A DNA stretch of 64,000 nucleotides from contig NC_077241.1 in the NCBI RefSeq assembly GCF_947179165.1, forward strand, positions 28,285,746 through 28,349,745. The letters run 5' to 3'. Below are positions 43,058-55,870 of the stretch, piece after piece. The translations under genes were made by a program, and so were the position numbers. The notes below the pieces were generated by a model, which saw nothing but the letters and a program-made list of their open reading frames with translations, had not been told where the DNA came from and did no database searches. How positions within the stretch are numbered: position 1 is the first letter of the stretch; every line of letters begins with the position of its first letter. The stretch is from Solanum dulcamara (lineage: Eukaryota > Streptophyta > Magnoliopsida > Solanales > Solanaceae).

Positions 43058-45930
43058 AGTGCGTCCTTGGAGTGTCTATAGATCGTATTTAGTAGAGTCT
43101 TATTTATTGATGTGTTGCATGCCACATCTATAAACAGAAAGTTATAGGACATTTAGGATGTTACCTTTCTTTCACATCTAAGATCATGCTATAGATCTGA
43201 GTCATAGGAAAACTCCTTATACTAACCTTGAACTTTAGCAGAAGGACGACATCAATAGAAGGAAGTAATTGACGACATGGGAAGTTGCGAAGCACGCAGG
43301 TAAGTAAGGGCATGAAAGATATCTGTTGGGTAAGTTATTGACATGTGGTTAAAATGTAAAGTCGAAACCTGAAAGGAAAGTAGACTGGAAAGTGTAATAG
43401 ATGCAAGTAGAGTTGGACAAACGAGGTAAGTCCATCATTTTCATACTATTATTGATATTGAAAACCCTATGTGGCTGTGATATGATATGAATGTATATAT
43501 ATATGTTTCCATGTGAGGCGTTGTTGGTATTTTCTACGTGCATGTTTTGGGATAGTAAGGAGTATAGGGGAAACTCTGCCAAAACTTTCCCAGAACAAGA
43601 AAAGGCAATGAAACATAGATTCTTAATATGTCTTGGAAGTTGATCCAAGTACCCCTATTATGTTTAACTAAAGTTGTAGGAGGTACTCTCTATGTCGTCG
43701 ATAAGGGGCACCCTTTTTACTTGGGGAATTTTATTTTGGAGAAAGAAAAGCCTATCTGAGCAGTACAGTTCAGACCATGGTATCTCCAGCCATATTTATG
43801 TTGTAGAAAAAAACCTCAGATTGAAGGGTAAGATGTCCAACGATTGAGCTTCACTTTTCTTGAAAAAGTACCAAGCCCCCAACTCCTAGTTGTAAATTAA
43901 ATAAGTTGTTCATGACTCGAGGATAAACTTAGAGGGAGACCATGTGGGTCAAGTGTTAGGAAGTACTGTGATGTTTAAGGGATTCTAATTTTCTTCTAAC
44001 GATGGTTGGAAACTGCTTTATGATAACAGTTCATTAGTTCTCCACCGACTAATTGGAGAAATACATTTTAATGGAAGCACCCCAGGGAGATGTCATGAAC
44101 TGAATATGAGTATGAACAAAAAGGGGGATATATAAGTATGAATTTAAAGGTGTGGTACAACAATATGGGGATAAAGTAAGACCGTTAGTAAGGCGCACTT
44201 GGTAGCTGTTAACTAAGTTAAAAGTCTGTGTTGAGTACACAGTAAGGGAAAGGGGCATAAGGTATAAAGGAATGATGCATCTACACAATGCCTCCCCCAA
44301 AATAATGGAACCCTTAAGAGACAAAGACGGCAAACTTAAGGAATAAATGGCGCAACTTCCATTCACCCCAGGAAACAAATGATATAGGTGTGGGTAAAGC
44401 TACTACTTCGAGAGAACCTTGGACAATCATCGTCGGAATACAAGTGTTGCCTAGTTAAAAATTGGAATGACTACAAGTGTGTATTAACCTTTCATAAAGA
44501 TAAGTAGAATGTGGCCTTGGATGAGTTGTTTCCTGGGTCACATTATTCAAGTACAGATTAGTAGATAAGATATTACATTATGTATGGGAAGGCTCTCATT
44601 GCTTAGTGACTTAGCAAAGGTTCCATACATGGATAATTAGGTTTAAAAAATATGCAGAAAGACAGGGACATGATACATTACTAAGTGGATTGGGGAAGGA
44701 GATTGGATGAAATTGAGACAGGACATAGAGACATAGAGCAAGGTATAAGAAGATAAAAGTATAAGTACCCTCTAAAGGGGGGGGGGAAGCCAATGAGAAA
44801 ATTTCAAGAGCAAGGTAGAGGCAACTGATATGGAAACATATTTAAGATGAATGTTTAAACTTCAATAAGATTCCTTGTTGAACTAAGTTAGGAAGGCCTG
44901 GAAGTCACCAATAATTGGATAGAAGTCATAATGGTATGTAAGGCAGTGTTAAGAAGTTTTTAACAAGACATTGGATGACATAACACTAGAAGGTGGGTGC
45001 GTATAAAAAAGGGTATAATAATGAAAGGATGTCGAATAACTCAAGAGACACTTCAAAGGATAATGACACCATGCTAGACTAAAATCCAAAATGATGACTA
45101 TAGAGTTGGTAGAAAATGATGTTACGATAGATATATAACCAAGAAAAAGGAATAGAAAAACTCCTATGGTAGGAGATAAGAAGAGTAAAGAATGAATAAG
45201 GGAAAAGAAAGAAGTCTAGCAAGATGGGACAAGCAAGTTTCAATGTGAGTGTGATGTGTATAGTAGAATGAACCAAGAGACGGAAAGACTACGTCTACAT
45301 CCTATAAGTTGTATTAGAATGGTTGTGCAACCTACAGATATGTATATATAAGCATCAGGCTAAGTGAGTAACTACATGATAAAAGGAATAGGAGTTTCAT
45401 AATGACAATGCAATTATGAAATTTTGGATAACTTACCAAGAGATACGAAGATAGGTTATGCCAAACTATCGAGATGGAATTAGTACTATGGGAAAAGTAA
45501 GACATGGCCACAGTTGGACCAAAGATCTACCCCGACATCGATTGTAGGATAAGGGAAGAAATGGCCAGATAATACATGAGACCTAGCAAGATGACGCTAA
45601 GATATTTCTTAGGTTAAGTTGATCACCTTCTCATATTCTCATAAACGTAAAGGATTACACGAGATAAAGTATCTAAAGTTTTACAAGCTGGGACAAGCTG
45701 GGATAAGGAAATTGTGAAATGATTTAACCAGGAGGAGCAGAACTAACTGGTTACTAAAAGACGGTGGACTTATATGCCAAAGTCCTCTAGAATTATACCA
45801 GGTAATGATAGACAAAGCACAAAATGACTATGAAAGCCATTATATTAGGGGATTTCAGCATTATTCAGTAGCCAACTCTAAAAATAGAAAAACAAAACCC
45901 AAAAGGTTGAGTGACAGTTAAAGTTTTGAA
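43058..45930 (+). other. Unclassified interior of B (shared with A and C)
   Basis: There is no supported gene. The leader contains donor-like GAGGTAAGT (about 43423-43431) and ATATATATATG (about 43495). A second polypurine-like tract TCTAAAGGGGGGGGGGAAGC lies at 44771-44790. A-rich degenerate sequence follows. It aligns as reverse complement with A 14952-17605. Confidence 0.6.
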
Positions 45931-46990
45931 AGAAGTCGAGAAGGACTATACGAGGTTAAGGATTCCCAAATTATCTTCTTCATTATGGACCTATTTTATG
46001 CTCCGCGAGAGTAGGGTGCTATACGGGTTATTGTGAGTAGGTTAATGAATCAGCCCATTTGCTTTCAATCAAAACTACCTATGCATTTAAAACTATGCGA
46101 CGTTATAGGTCAAGGAGGTAGTGAGACTTCACGAGGTTTGCACAGCTATTATCTCAGATAGGGGGACCTTAATTATAATTAGCGTCTAGAGATCAGTCCA
46201 AGAAAAGATTGGGAACACAGACGGGTCTTGGTACCATATTTTCCCCTCAAAACTGACAAACAGGCTAAGAATACCACTTAAACGCTAGAAGATATGTCGT
46301 GAGCTGGTGTTATTAACATTGAAGGTAGCCGGGATGATTATTTATCACTTATCAAGTGGCCTACAATAATAACTACCACTCTAGTATCCTAATGGCCCCA
46401 TATAAGACTGGTAAGGAAGGATGTGTAAGTCCCCTATTGGTTGGGTCGAGGTTATAAAGACTAAGCTAGAAGGCCCCGACATGATTGAGCAAGCTATTGA
46501 CTAGCAGCCTAGAGTCGTCAGAAGTAATATGCAGATAATCGACATCGACATTCAGAGTTCAGATTGATGATTAGGTGTTCGTAAAAGGGTCACCCAGGAA
46601 GGGAGTAATATGATTCGGCAAAAAAAGGAAACTTAGCCCAAAATATATTAGACCTTATCAAGTTGCTTGTAAGATGGACAAAATTGCCTGTAAGTTAGAC
46701 TTACCACCTAATCATGAAACTATACGCCCAGTATGTCAGATAGGGATGCTTCACAAATGTACTGGTGATCCATCCAGAGTATATCCCATAAATGATGTCA
46801 ATGAAATAGAAGAGTTATTCTACAAGGAACAGCCTATAGCCATCTTGGATTAGCAAACTAGAAGGCTACAAACTAAGGACCTAACTTTCGGCAAGGTATT
46901 GTGGCAAAACAAAAACTAGAGAGGGGTGCCCTAGGAAGTCAAAAAGGAGATAAAGAAAATATATTCATACTTGTTCCTTATATCTAGGGG
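45931..46990 (+). pseudogene. Integrase end and chromodomain remnant of B
   Basis: Plus-strand traces in order are a VIVSRL-type core segment (about 46015-46050), a VRLHEVCTAIISDRGT-like second acidic block (about 46110-46165), TLEDMS (about 46285), the NYHSSILMAPYKT-like block (about 46370-46400), and an ACKLDLPPN.E-like C-terminal block (about 46680-46720). Then come LHKCTGDPSRVYPINDVNEIEEL and the chromodomain segment QPIAILD, stop, QTRRLQTKDLTFGKVLWQN (about 46740-46920). The stop in ILD-x and frameshifts upstream inactivate it. It is the best copy of the A/B/C tail. Confidence 0.83.
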
Positions 46991-47069
46991 TAATCTGAAC
47001 TCCTAAATGGAGTAGATGGAAATAGTTATAAAGAACGCCCAAAATCCTTGAGAAACCCTATGAGGTAAG

Positions 47070-47107
47070 TTAACATACGAGGACGAATGTTCTAAAGGGG
47101 GGAAGGA
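47070..47107 (+). other. Polypurine tract of B with flanking palindrome
   Basis: CTAAAGGGGGGAAGGA precedes the 3' LTR. The inverted repeat AACATACG-N4-CGAATGTT has a single mismatch. Confidence 0.87.
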
Positions 47108-48020
47108 TATTATACCCCATACTTTTATACCTTAAAATGTGTTCCTAACCTTCTTGAAAGTGGCCATGTGACCCCTACTCTCCGTACACATCAAATATCT
47201 CTAAGGAAGAAAGAATGTGGTGCTCCACAATAGGAAAGGTTGGAAATAGGTTATAAGAATTCGAGGGGAGTTAGAAGCCAAGAAATGAGTCATAGGACTT
47301 GACTTACTTACGAAAGCTACCAACTCGTAAGTCTTACAAAGTTAAGATACTTGAATGCAATTTGAGCTTATGTAGCAAGGCGTACACGGGTTCTTAAAGT
47401 AAAATGAGATCACCAACCCACGAAGAGGGAGAAGAGCGACATGTGTCAGCAAGAGGAGGCACCACGTGGCAGCGTGGGGAAAGTGTCATGTGGAAGCAGG
47501 TGACCCACCTACTTGGGGTCAAGTAGGTGACCCACCTGCTTTAGGAGTAGGCCCCACTAAGGACACGTGGTTTCCTAGGAGGCATGGCATAGATAAGTGG
47601 CCCAATAGGGGATGGACACGTGTCACCCTATGGGGATAAAACGTGTCACCCCCTAAGGAGGTGTACATATGTGTGCTATGCTAAAATATATCTCATTTTT
47701 AGCTTAGCTTAGCCAAAAAAAAAGAGCGAAAACGTGAGAGAAAGAGAGACTAGCTATGGATCTCTTCCTTCAAAGGTGAGTCTCCAATTTTTCTCCATGA
47801 ATTAATTATCTAAGGTGTTCCTCGATCACGTGGAGATATATATATGTATTTTATGATGAATAAGGAGTTATTTCTTCAGCTGTACACTTGGAAAAGTTGG
47901 AGAGAAACTTGAGAGAAAAAAGAAAGGAGGGCTACGGCCTAGGGGATGCCAAGGTAAACCTCCGAGCTTCGCTCTGTAACTTAATTATCTAAGGTATACA
48001 ATGATGAATTGAGGGTTTTA
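47108..48020 (+). repeat. 3' LTR of B, first piece
   Basis: It begins TATTATACCCCATAC (expected TGTTACACCCCA; the terminal G is mutated). It carries the B promoter block: AAGTAGGTGACCCACCTGCTT palindromes (47497-47540), GACACGTGTCAC (47614-47625), AACGTGTCAC (47640) and GTACATATGTG. It stops at GAGGGTTTTA, where M3 inserted. Confidence 0.9.
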
Positions 48021-51002
48021 TGTCACGACCCAACCTTGTAGGCCGCGACTGGAGTCCGACCTGGACCCCCGTATACATATCTATCAGCTGTGGTCACATT
48101 AAACTGTAAATAAAACAATATCATGTAATAGAGCCCCACTTGGTGATAACATTTTCATAAACCTGTAGCCCTTTTCATTTGTATCACAACATGACAGGAC
48201 ACAAAAGCCGACAAGGCTTCTATAACATAATAACATGTAGACCCAGCTGAATCCAACTGACATACACAACCCACATATACATGTCTGCAGACATCTAAAA
48301 ATATAAATGACAACATATGGTGGGATAGGGCCCCCGTCGTACCCCTGAATGGACAAAACAATTTTATACATCAGCAGACAGTATCAAAAACTAGGCCCTG
48401 ATATAATAGAGCCTCTTCCAGCTGAGCTGCATAGAATCCTAAGCTGATGGACTCCCAAAACCTGTATCTGTACCTGTGGGCATGAATGCAGCCCCCCGAG
48501 AAAGGGGGTCAGTATGACATATGTACTGAGTATGTAAAACGTAACATAATACACTGGAGGTATATTTGAAATAGAGAAGCAGGGGAACAAATTATCAAAT
48601 CGGAGACATATACCTATACTCTGTGAATCACAAAAGTATGCATGCTCAATTTATACAATATAGCGGCCCTTTTAGGGTCCGGTGAATCACATCTGTAGGA
48701 CCATCATAGGATCGGCACCATCACCACCTTATTACAACACATCATCATATATATACATATGTACCCGACCCTCTAGTGAGGGGCTCGATGAACAATGCAG
48801 TGAATTGTGCATGATAACGTACTTGGCTCGGGACTCGGTGAAAAAAGGGTTACAGTATACACGACTAGAGTAGTGAGTAACTATAAGCAATTTAAATCAT
48901 TATTAGAGACTCGACAAAATAAAAGTTAAGCTTTTATTTGAGGACCCGAGTAACGGTGTAGTTATCTTGAGTGTCCTCTAAATTCCATTATGGGTTGTCT
49001 CAAAAGTAATCTTAGCGACCCTAGACATGTATTAACCTAGGGCCAAATCATTTATGGAATCAAAAACACTCAATCTCGTATATTCTTTAAGACTTGGAGC
49101 CTATATATTTGGTATCTCTTTAACATATAAAAGTTTCCAGGGAAATAGTGCAACCACTGTAGGATTTCAATAGTCAGAAGTAAATAAGAGATGTTTAAGA
49201 ATGGAGTTACCCTAGAGCTCAGATCATATTCAACTTACAACTAAGACCAAGACATGCCCAAAAGAAGAAGGAGAATAAGCTTTAAGTAGTCTGTACTTTC
49301 CTTCAGGTGATCTGCATATACATATTTCATACCCGGCCCATTATGGGGATAGGTGAACCACTATGGCATCATAATCTCATTTTTGTACCAAATACATATC
49401 AAGGGAAATGAGAGATAGTTATACGTACTTATACCAAAACATGCCAAGAGAAAGCTTTACAAACCTCTTGTGAGTTACTCTTTATCCCGATCGTCTCGTT
49501 GTCCTTTGAACCTATTCAATATGAAAGTAATACGAATATAAACCACTCTTAGCTTTCCAGCATCATATGTTGCACCTTAGCATTCCTGGAATCTATTTCC
49601 TTGTCTGTCTCTTCGACTAGTTCTTTAATTAGGTAAGGCGTTAACGAAAATTGGGCAGCACCTCCCCTATAATGTGCCCTATCCAAATTTCCAATCACAC
49701 CTTTAATAACTATATCCAACCAACAAAAACAACCTGCAACATATATACAAGCAATTCACACCAACCTTACCCAATACAAACCCCAAACAACTCACTCAAA
49801 ACTATCAAAACGTGAATTCTGGACAGCTTATTGTTTTACCTTGTCGCTTCATTTCGAAGGGGTAATTGAGGGAAAAAAGATTTACATCCTCATGAAAGTT
49901 ATAGACATATGTCTTAGGGTCGCATACAATTTTGAATCACCCCTACATCAATTCTTTACAAAAAGATATGCTCAAAACACCAACAGCAGTCCGTGTAAGA
50001 TTTCCAAAACCAAAATCTGGGCAATACCTCCTCTACATTTCATCACCCTTTTTCGAGAAGCTAAAGGCAAAAATGGATTTTAAATTCTAAATTAAAGTTA
50101 TATACCTATGAAATACCTTTCGAAAACATATTTAATCACCCAAAAATAAGATGTACACAAGAAGTTATATCAATATTACTAACAACTGTCCCTTCCAAAA
50201 ACTGGTTTGTTAACTAGTTTTTAACATTTTCCCTCTTTGTTCATTCAACTTTATCTCAAGTTCCAAGTTGAATAATTAATTCCGTAGACATCGTAAGATA
50301 CATATATACACCTCCACAGGGTTGAGGAATATCATAGATGATTAATTCGCAGAGAAAAAGTGGAGAACTTACCTTAGTTACTCCATTTATCTTCCTCACG
50401 TTTTTTCCTCTCCTTGGCTGATATTTTTCCTCACATAACACACATATATATATCTCTTTAGAAGGTTCCATGTGGCATCCCCTTAGGGGTGACACGTGGC
50501 AGCCCCCATAGGACGCCACCTGGCTCATGCGGCCTATCACACGCCATCATGTGGTAGCAAGGTCCACCTCCCCCCAAGCAAGCAGGTGAGTCACCTACTT
50601 GCTTGTCACCTGCTTGCTTGAGGTGCTTGCTTGTCACCTACTTGCTTCACTTTCATAAGTTCGGAAACTAGTTTTTGCTCCCTCTCACAGGTTCGTCACC
50701 TCACCTTATTTTAAGAGCCTATGTAATCCATGCTACGCATGTTTGGTATGTCTTCCAGTAGATCAAGGATATAAGACTTTTACATTTATATCTTGCATAG
50801 GTAAATCGAGTCCTACGACTCATTACTTGGCCTCCAATTCCTTCTAGATTCTTACGACTCTATTTCCAACCTTCCCTACTATGGGATATCATATTGTCCC
50901 TTCCTTAGAGTCCTTTAATAGTGTCATAGATTATCCGGCTCACATGCTAACTTCTAAGGAACTTTAAGAGACATTCTGAGTTTAAAAGTGTGGGGTGTAA
51001 CA
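48021..51002 (-). mobile_element. Solo LTR M3 (2982 bp) with TTTTA duplication
   Basis: It begins TGTCACGACC and ends GGTGTAACA. The duplications TTTTA are at 48016-48020 and 51003-51007. Removing it rejoins GAGGGTTTTAATAAGATAAA, as seen intact in B's 5' LTR near 34150. Its promoter area (50440-50650) has an expanded run of AAGCAGGTGAGTCACCTACTTG-type repeats, with GACACGTGGC in place of the usual palindrome. Confidence 0.95.
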
Positions 51003-51007
51003 TTTTA

Positions 51008-51572
51008 ATAAGATAAATTTACTGGTTGGGGAAGCAAGGAAGCGAAGCAAACAGCCCCACTAATATTCAGCATGTTAAGGAACTTTCGAGGAAAGTTTTG
51101 GTGAGTTTTGGTAAGGTAAGGTCTTTCCTTTCAATTTGGAGGTTATGGTGTTGTTATGGGGTATATTCACATCTTGTATATGTCTGGAAGTATGAAAATT
51201 TTATAAATATGCATGATGTTAGAAACAATCTAAATTGAAGTCGTTATAATTAAATTGAAGTCGAGTAGGGTGTTGTACTGATAGTGCTACAGATGTAGGT
51301 GGTGTGGTGGTGTGTTGCAAGGATGAAAAGTATTCTAAAATAGGTGTGGGTGCTTTTGTTTGCATCCACATAACCCTCCATTATATATGGTTAACGGTTT
51401 TACAAAACCGAGACTAGAAACCCTATTTTGGGTACCGTGATTTTGAATGAGTCGTTTGGAGTTTGTATTATATAATGTTGATGTGAATTGCTTGTATATA
51501 TGCTGCAGGTTATTATTGTTGGTTGGCTGTAGTAACTAGGAGTGTAATTAGAAATCTGGATAAGGCATGTTA
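51008..51572 (+). repeat. 3' LTR of B, second piece
   Basis: It aligns with 34155-34720 of the 5' LTR and breaks at GGCATGTTA, where C begins. The rest of the LTR should follow C, right of the window. Confidence 0.87.
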
Positions 51573-54500
51573 TATAACGACCCTACCCCATAGGCCACGA
51601 TTGGGGTTCAACCTGGACCCCTGTATACATATTTATATTAGTTGTGGCCAAGTCGAATTATACATACATAATGCATATAAATCAAGTGTAGTCAAACCGA
51701 ACTACAAACAACACGATACATTCATGAGAACCTCCGTGGGTCATAGCACTTCATATATTTGCAGCCTCTTTCATTTGTATCATAACATGAAAGGGAACGC
51801 AGGTCGATGAGGCTTCCATATCTTAATAACACGTACAATACATCATATAGACCCAGCTGAAACAAACTGACATACACAACCCATATATACATGTCTGCAG
51901 ACCTATAAAAATATTAATGACAACATATGGCAGAATAGGGCCCTGCCATACCCCTCGATAAATAAAATAATGGTATACATCAGTGGCCAGTGCTAAAAAC
52001 TAGGTTTCAATACAATGGAGCCTCTTCCAGCTAAGCCGAACAGAATCCTAAGCTGATGGACTCTGAAAACCTGTATCTATAACTGCGGGAATGAAATGCA
52101 GCCCCCCAAGAAAAGGGGGTCAGTACAACATATGTACTGAGTATGTAAAACAAAACATAATATGACTGGAGGCATATTTGAAGAAGAAAAGCAGGGGATA
52201 AAATGTCAAATCAGAAACCTGTACCTACACTCAATGAATCATAAAACCATGCATGCTCAAATCATTCAATATAGCCGGCCCTTTTGGGGATTCGATGAAT
52301 CACCTTTGTAGGATTATCATAGGCCCAACGCCATTACCACCTTATTGCAACACATCATTATATTTATACATACGTACCCTGTCCCTCTAGTGAGGGACTC
52401 AGTGAGGTTTTTATGTCATTGCATTATCATGTCCTCGTATAGTGTACCCAGCCCTTTAGTGAGAGATTCGGTGGATAATGCAGTGAACCGTGCATGAGAA
52501 CATACCCTTGCCCAGGACTTAGTTATAGAAGGGTTACAGTATTCACAAGTAGAGTAGTGAGTAACTATATGCAATTTAAAGCATTATCAGAGACTCAACA
52601 GAATAAGAAAGTTAAGCTTTTGTCTGAGGATACGAGTAGTAGTGTAGTCATCTCGAGTATCCTCTTTAACATATAGAAGTTTTCAGGAAAATAGTTCAAC
52701 TACTATAGGAGTTCAATACTCAGAAGTAAATAAGAGATGCTTAAGAATGGAATTACCCTGGAGCTCATATCATAATTAACTTACAACTAAGACATCCCAA
52801 AAAAGAAAAAGACTAAGCTCTATATAGTCTGTACTTTCTTTCCTGTGGTCATTATGTATATATTTCATACCCGGCCATCCTGGGGCTCGGTGAACAACTA
52901 TGGCATCATAATCTCATTTTCATACCAAGTACATATCAAGAGAAAGGATATATAGCTTTCCACACACTACTTTTTAACACGTAGAAGCCTTAACAGACAA
53001 TACTCAATTCTTGTAGGAGTTCCAATACCAATTAGTGGATAGGGATTATGAGGTGTGCTTGGAGTTCTGGGAATAAAATTATCCCCTTATTTCACATACA
53101 ATTCACTTAAGTCTAATACATGCCAAAGGAAAGAAAGATAGCTTTACATACTTACGCCAAAAACATACCAAGAGAAAGTTTCACACACCTCTTTACGGAT
53201 GTCTCTTAATCACGTTCACGTCGTCGTCCTTAAGATGGAAGAAATGCAAGTATCAACAACCTTAGACATTTCAGTGCCTTATATTACCTACGAGTATTCA
53301 TGTAACTCATTTCCTCGCTCATCTTCTCGACTAGTTCCTTAATTAGCTAAGGTGTTAAAGGAAAATTGGGCAGCACCTCTCCTATAACATGCCCTATCCA
53401 AATTTCCAATTACACCTATCTTCACTATAGAAAACCAACAAAAACACCCTGCAGCATATATATAATTAATTCATATCAACATTACATAATACAACCTCCC
53501 AACAACTCATTCAAAATTACGATATCCAAAATAGGGTTTCTAGTCTCTATGTTGTGACACCTTTAACCATACGTAATGGAGGGTTACATGTCTGAAACTA
53601 GAAGAACACCCACCTTCATTAGAATGTGTTCCATCCCTGCAACATACCATAATACCACCTACAGATGCAGCACCATAAGTACAATATTCTACTCGACTTC
53701 AACTTAAGCATAACAACTTCACTTTAGGTTATTTCTAATGTCAAGAATCTCTATGATATTTTCAAATTTATATCCACTTACACAACATATAATACACTTC
53801 ATAATAAAACCATAAACTCCAAATTGAAATAAAAGGTCTTACCTTACCCGAAATTGGCCAAAACTCGCCAAAACTCACTTCGGAAACCTCTTGACATGCT
53901 AAAATGGAGCGGACTGTTTATGTCCCTTGTACGCTGCCCCAAATTGTGGTTTTATACTATTAAAAATCATTATTTAGCCATGTTATACAATAATTAATTA
54001 ATTTATAGAATGAAATCGGGCCTTACCTTTTTCTTGAAGCAAACCCGTAGCCCCTCTCCTTGGCCCTCTAGGTTTTTCTTTCAACTTTCTCTTGTTTGTT
54101 CCAAGTGTAAATCTGGATATATGGTTCCACAGGCATCATAATATACATATATACATCTCCACATAGTTTAGGAACACCATAGATAATTAATTCACGGAGA
54201 AAAATTGGAGAACTTAACTTGAACTCTTCCAAGCCATGGCTGCCTCTTTCTCTCACGTTTTGTCTCTTGTTCTTAAATGAATTTTTGATTAAAAATGAGA
54301 TACTTAGTCACATAACATACATATATAGGGTGTATTTGGAGGTGACATGTGTCATTCCATAGGGTGACACATGTCCAGCCCCTATTGGGCCACGGATCCA
54401 AGCCTTGCCTCCTAGGCTGCCACGTGTCTTTATGGGGCCCACCCCCAAGCAGGTGGGTCACCTACTTAACCCCAAGAAGGTGGGTCACCTACTTCCATGT

Positions 54501-54857
54501 GTCACCTTTTCATACTTCTACGTGTCATTTTCTCCTCTTCCTCGTGGGTTCATAATCTCGTCTTATTTTAAGAACTCGTGTAATCTTTGCTACATAAGCT
54601 TGGTATGTACTCAAGTAGCTTAGGTATGTAAGACTTCCATGTTAGTAGCTTACGTAGGTAAATCAAGTCCTACAACTCGTTCTTGGCCTCCAACTCCTTC
54701 CGACTTCTCATAACCCTATTTCTAACCTTCCCTCTCACGGGTTATTGCATTCTTCTTTCCTTAGAGTTGTGTGATAGTGTAGTAGATTATCTGACTCACT
54801 TGATAACTTCTAAGAAGCTTAAGAGACACTCCGAGCTCAGGAGTGTGGGGTTTAACA
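51573..54857 (-). repeat. 3' LTR of C (3285 bp)
   Basis: It is closest in its downstream part to A and M3. The palindrome/hairpin composite is at about 52100-52145 and CGGCCC units at 52270-52480. It ends TTTAACA next to the polypurine tract. Confidence 0.89.
54315..54380 (-). promoter_or_regulatory. Putative promoter of C 3' LTR
   Basis: CATATATAGGG (54320-54330) lies next to GACATGTGTC (54343-54352) and GACACATGTC (54366-54375). Paired AAGTAGGTG-type palindromes are at 54447-54495. Confidence 0.5.
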
Positions 54858-54895
54858 TCCTTCCCCCTTTTAGAACATTCATCCTCAAATGTTAA
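54858..54895 (-). other. Polypurine tract of C
   Basis: Minus-strand CTAAAAGGGGGAAGGA adjoins the LTR. The flanking palindrome AACATTTG-N4-TGAATGTT is kept as a matched pair although both arms have changed relative to the other elements. Confidence 0.85.
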
Positions 54896-55870
54896 CTTAC
54901 CTCATAGGGGTTTAGATTACCTTTGTGTATAAGGAACAAGTACGGATATCTTCTCTATCTCCTTTTTGACTTTCTAGGTCATCTTCTTTTTGGTTTTGGC
55001 TGTTTTGTATTTCTAATAAGTTGTTTAATAGTTGGCATGTTGAATCGTATACATAATATGATGGGTTGGTTTAGATTGATCCTCACCAAATAATGGTGTT
55101 TGTTTTCCAATAATAACTTAATGGAAGTCACGTCCTAGTTCGCAACTTTCTAATTTGCCGATCCAAGATGGATATAGGTTATTCCTCGTAGGATTTCATT
55201 TCGTGGGCATTATCTATAGGACATACTCTGGGTGGATCACCAGTACATTTGTGAAGTATCTGTATTAAACGTACTGGCCGTATAATTTCGCAATCAGGTG
55301 GTAAGTCTAACTTACAAGCAACTTTGTCCATCTTACCAGCAGCTCGATAAGATCTAATGTATTTTGGGCTACCTTTCTCACTAAATCTTATTACTCCCTT
55401 CCTGGGTGACCCTGTTACGAACACCTAATCATCAGATTGAACTCTGACTATCGTTGTCGATTATCTGCATATCACTTCTGTCGACTCTAGGTTGCTAGTC
55501 AATAGCTTTCTCAATCATGTTGGGGCCTACTAGCTTAGTTTGCCTAATATCGACCCAACCAATAGGGTACATACACGTCCTGCCCTACCAGTCTTATATG
55601 GGTTTATTAGAATACTGGAGTGATAGTTATTATTGTAGGCAACTTGATAAGTGATAGATAATCATCCCAGCTATCTTCGAAGTTAACAACACCCGCTCAC
55701 GACATATCTTCTAATGTTTAAGTGGTATGCTTAACTTGTTTATCAGTTTGAGGGTAAAAGGCGGTACTAAGACCTATCTATATTCCCGATCTTTTCTTAG
55801 ACTGATATTCAAGTGCTAGCTGCACTTTAAGCCTCTCTACTCAAGACAATAGTTGTGGGGACCTTATGTA
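54896..55870 (-). pseudogene. Integrase end and chromodomain remnant of C
   Basis: An open stretch at 55179-55424 (minus) encodes 81 residues: FVTGSPRKGVIRFSEKG, then ACKLDLPPDCE, then LIQILHKCTGDPPRVCPIDN. This is the integrase C-terminus leading into the chromodomain, which lies further left in broken frames. Core traces extend right to about 55830. The orthologous part of B reads similarly, so the A/B/C tail was inherited from one source. Confidence 0.8.

Larger units (their letters stand above)
33461..51572 (+). mobile_element. Element B: outermost full-length plus-strand retrotransposon
   Basis: B has a 5' LTR in three pieces (ends 43041), a primer-binding site at 43046-43057, an interior of 43042-47107, a polypurine tract at 47094-47107 and a 3' LTR in two visible pieces from 47108. 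Each break is explained by a later insertion with its own target duplication. The first ~48 bp of its 5' LTR are missing at 33461; comparison with 47108-47155 shows what should lie beyond F, outside the window. The end of its 3' LTR lies beyond C, also outside. Like A it lacks gag, protease and RT. It is the oldest layer by position. Confidence 0.88.

Noticed and set aside
55179..55424. A free-standing small host gene
   Set aside because: The 81-residue reading is the integrase C-terminus of C and matches B at 46570-46810.
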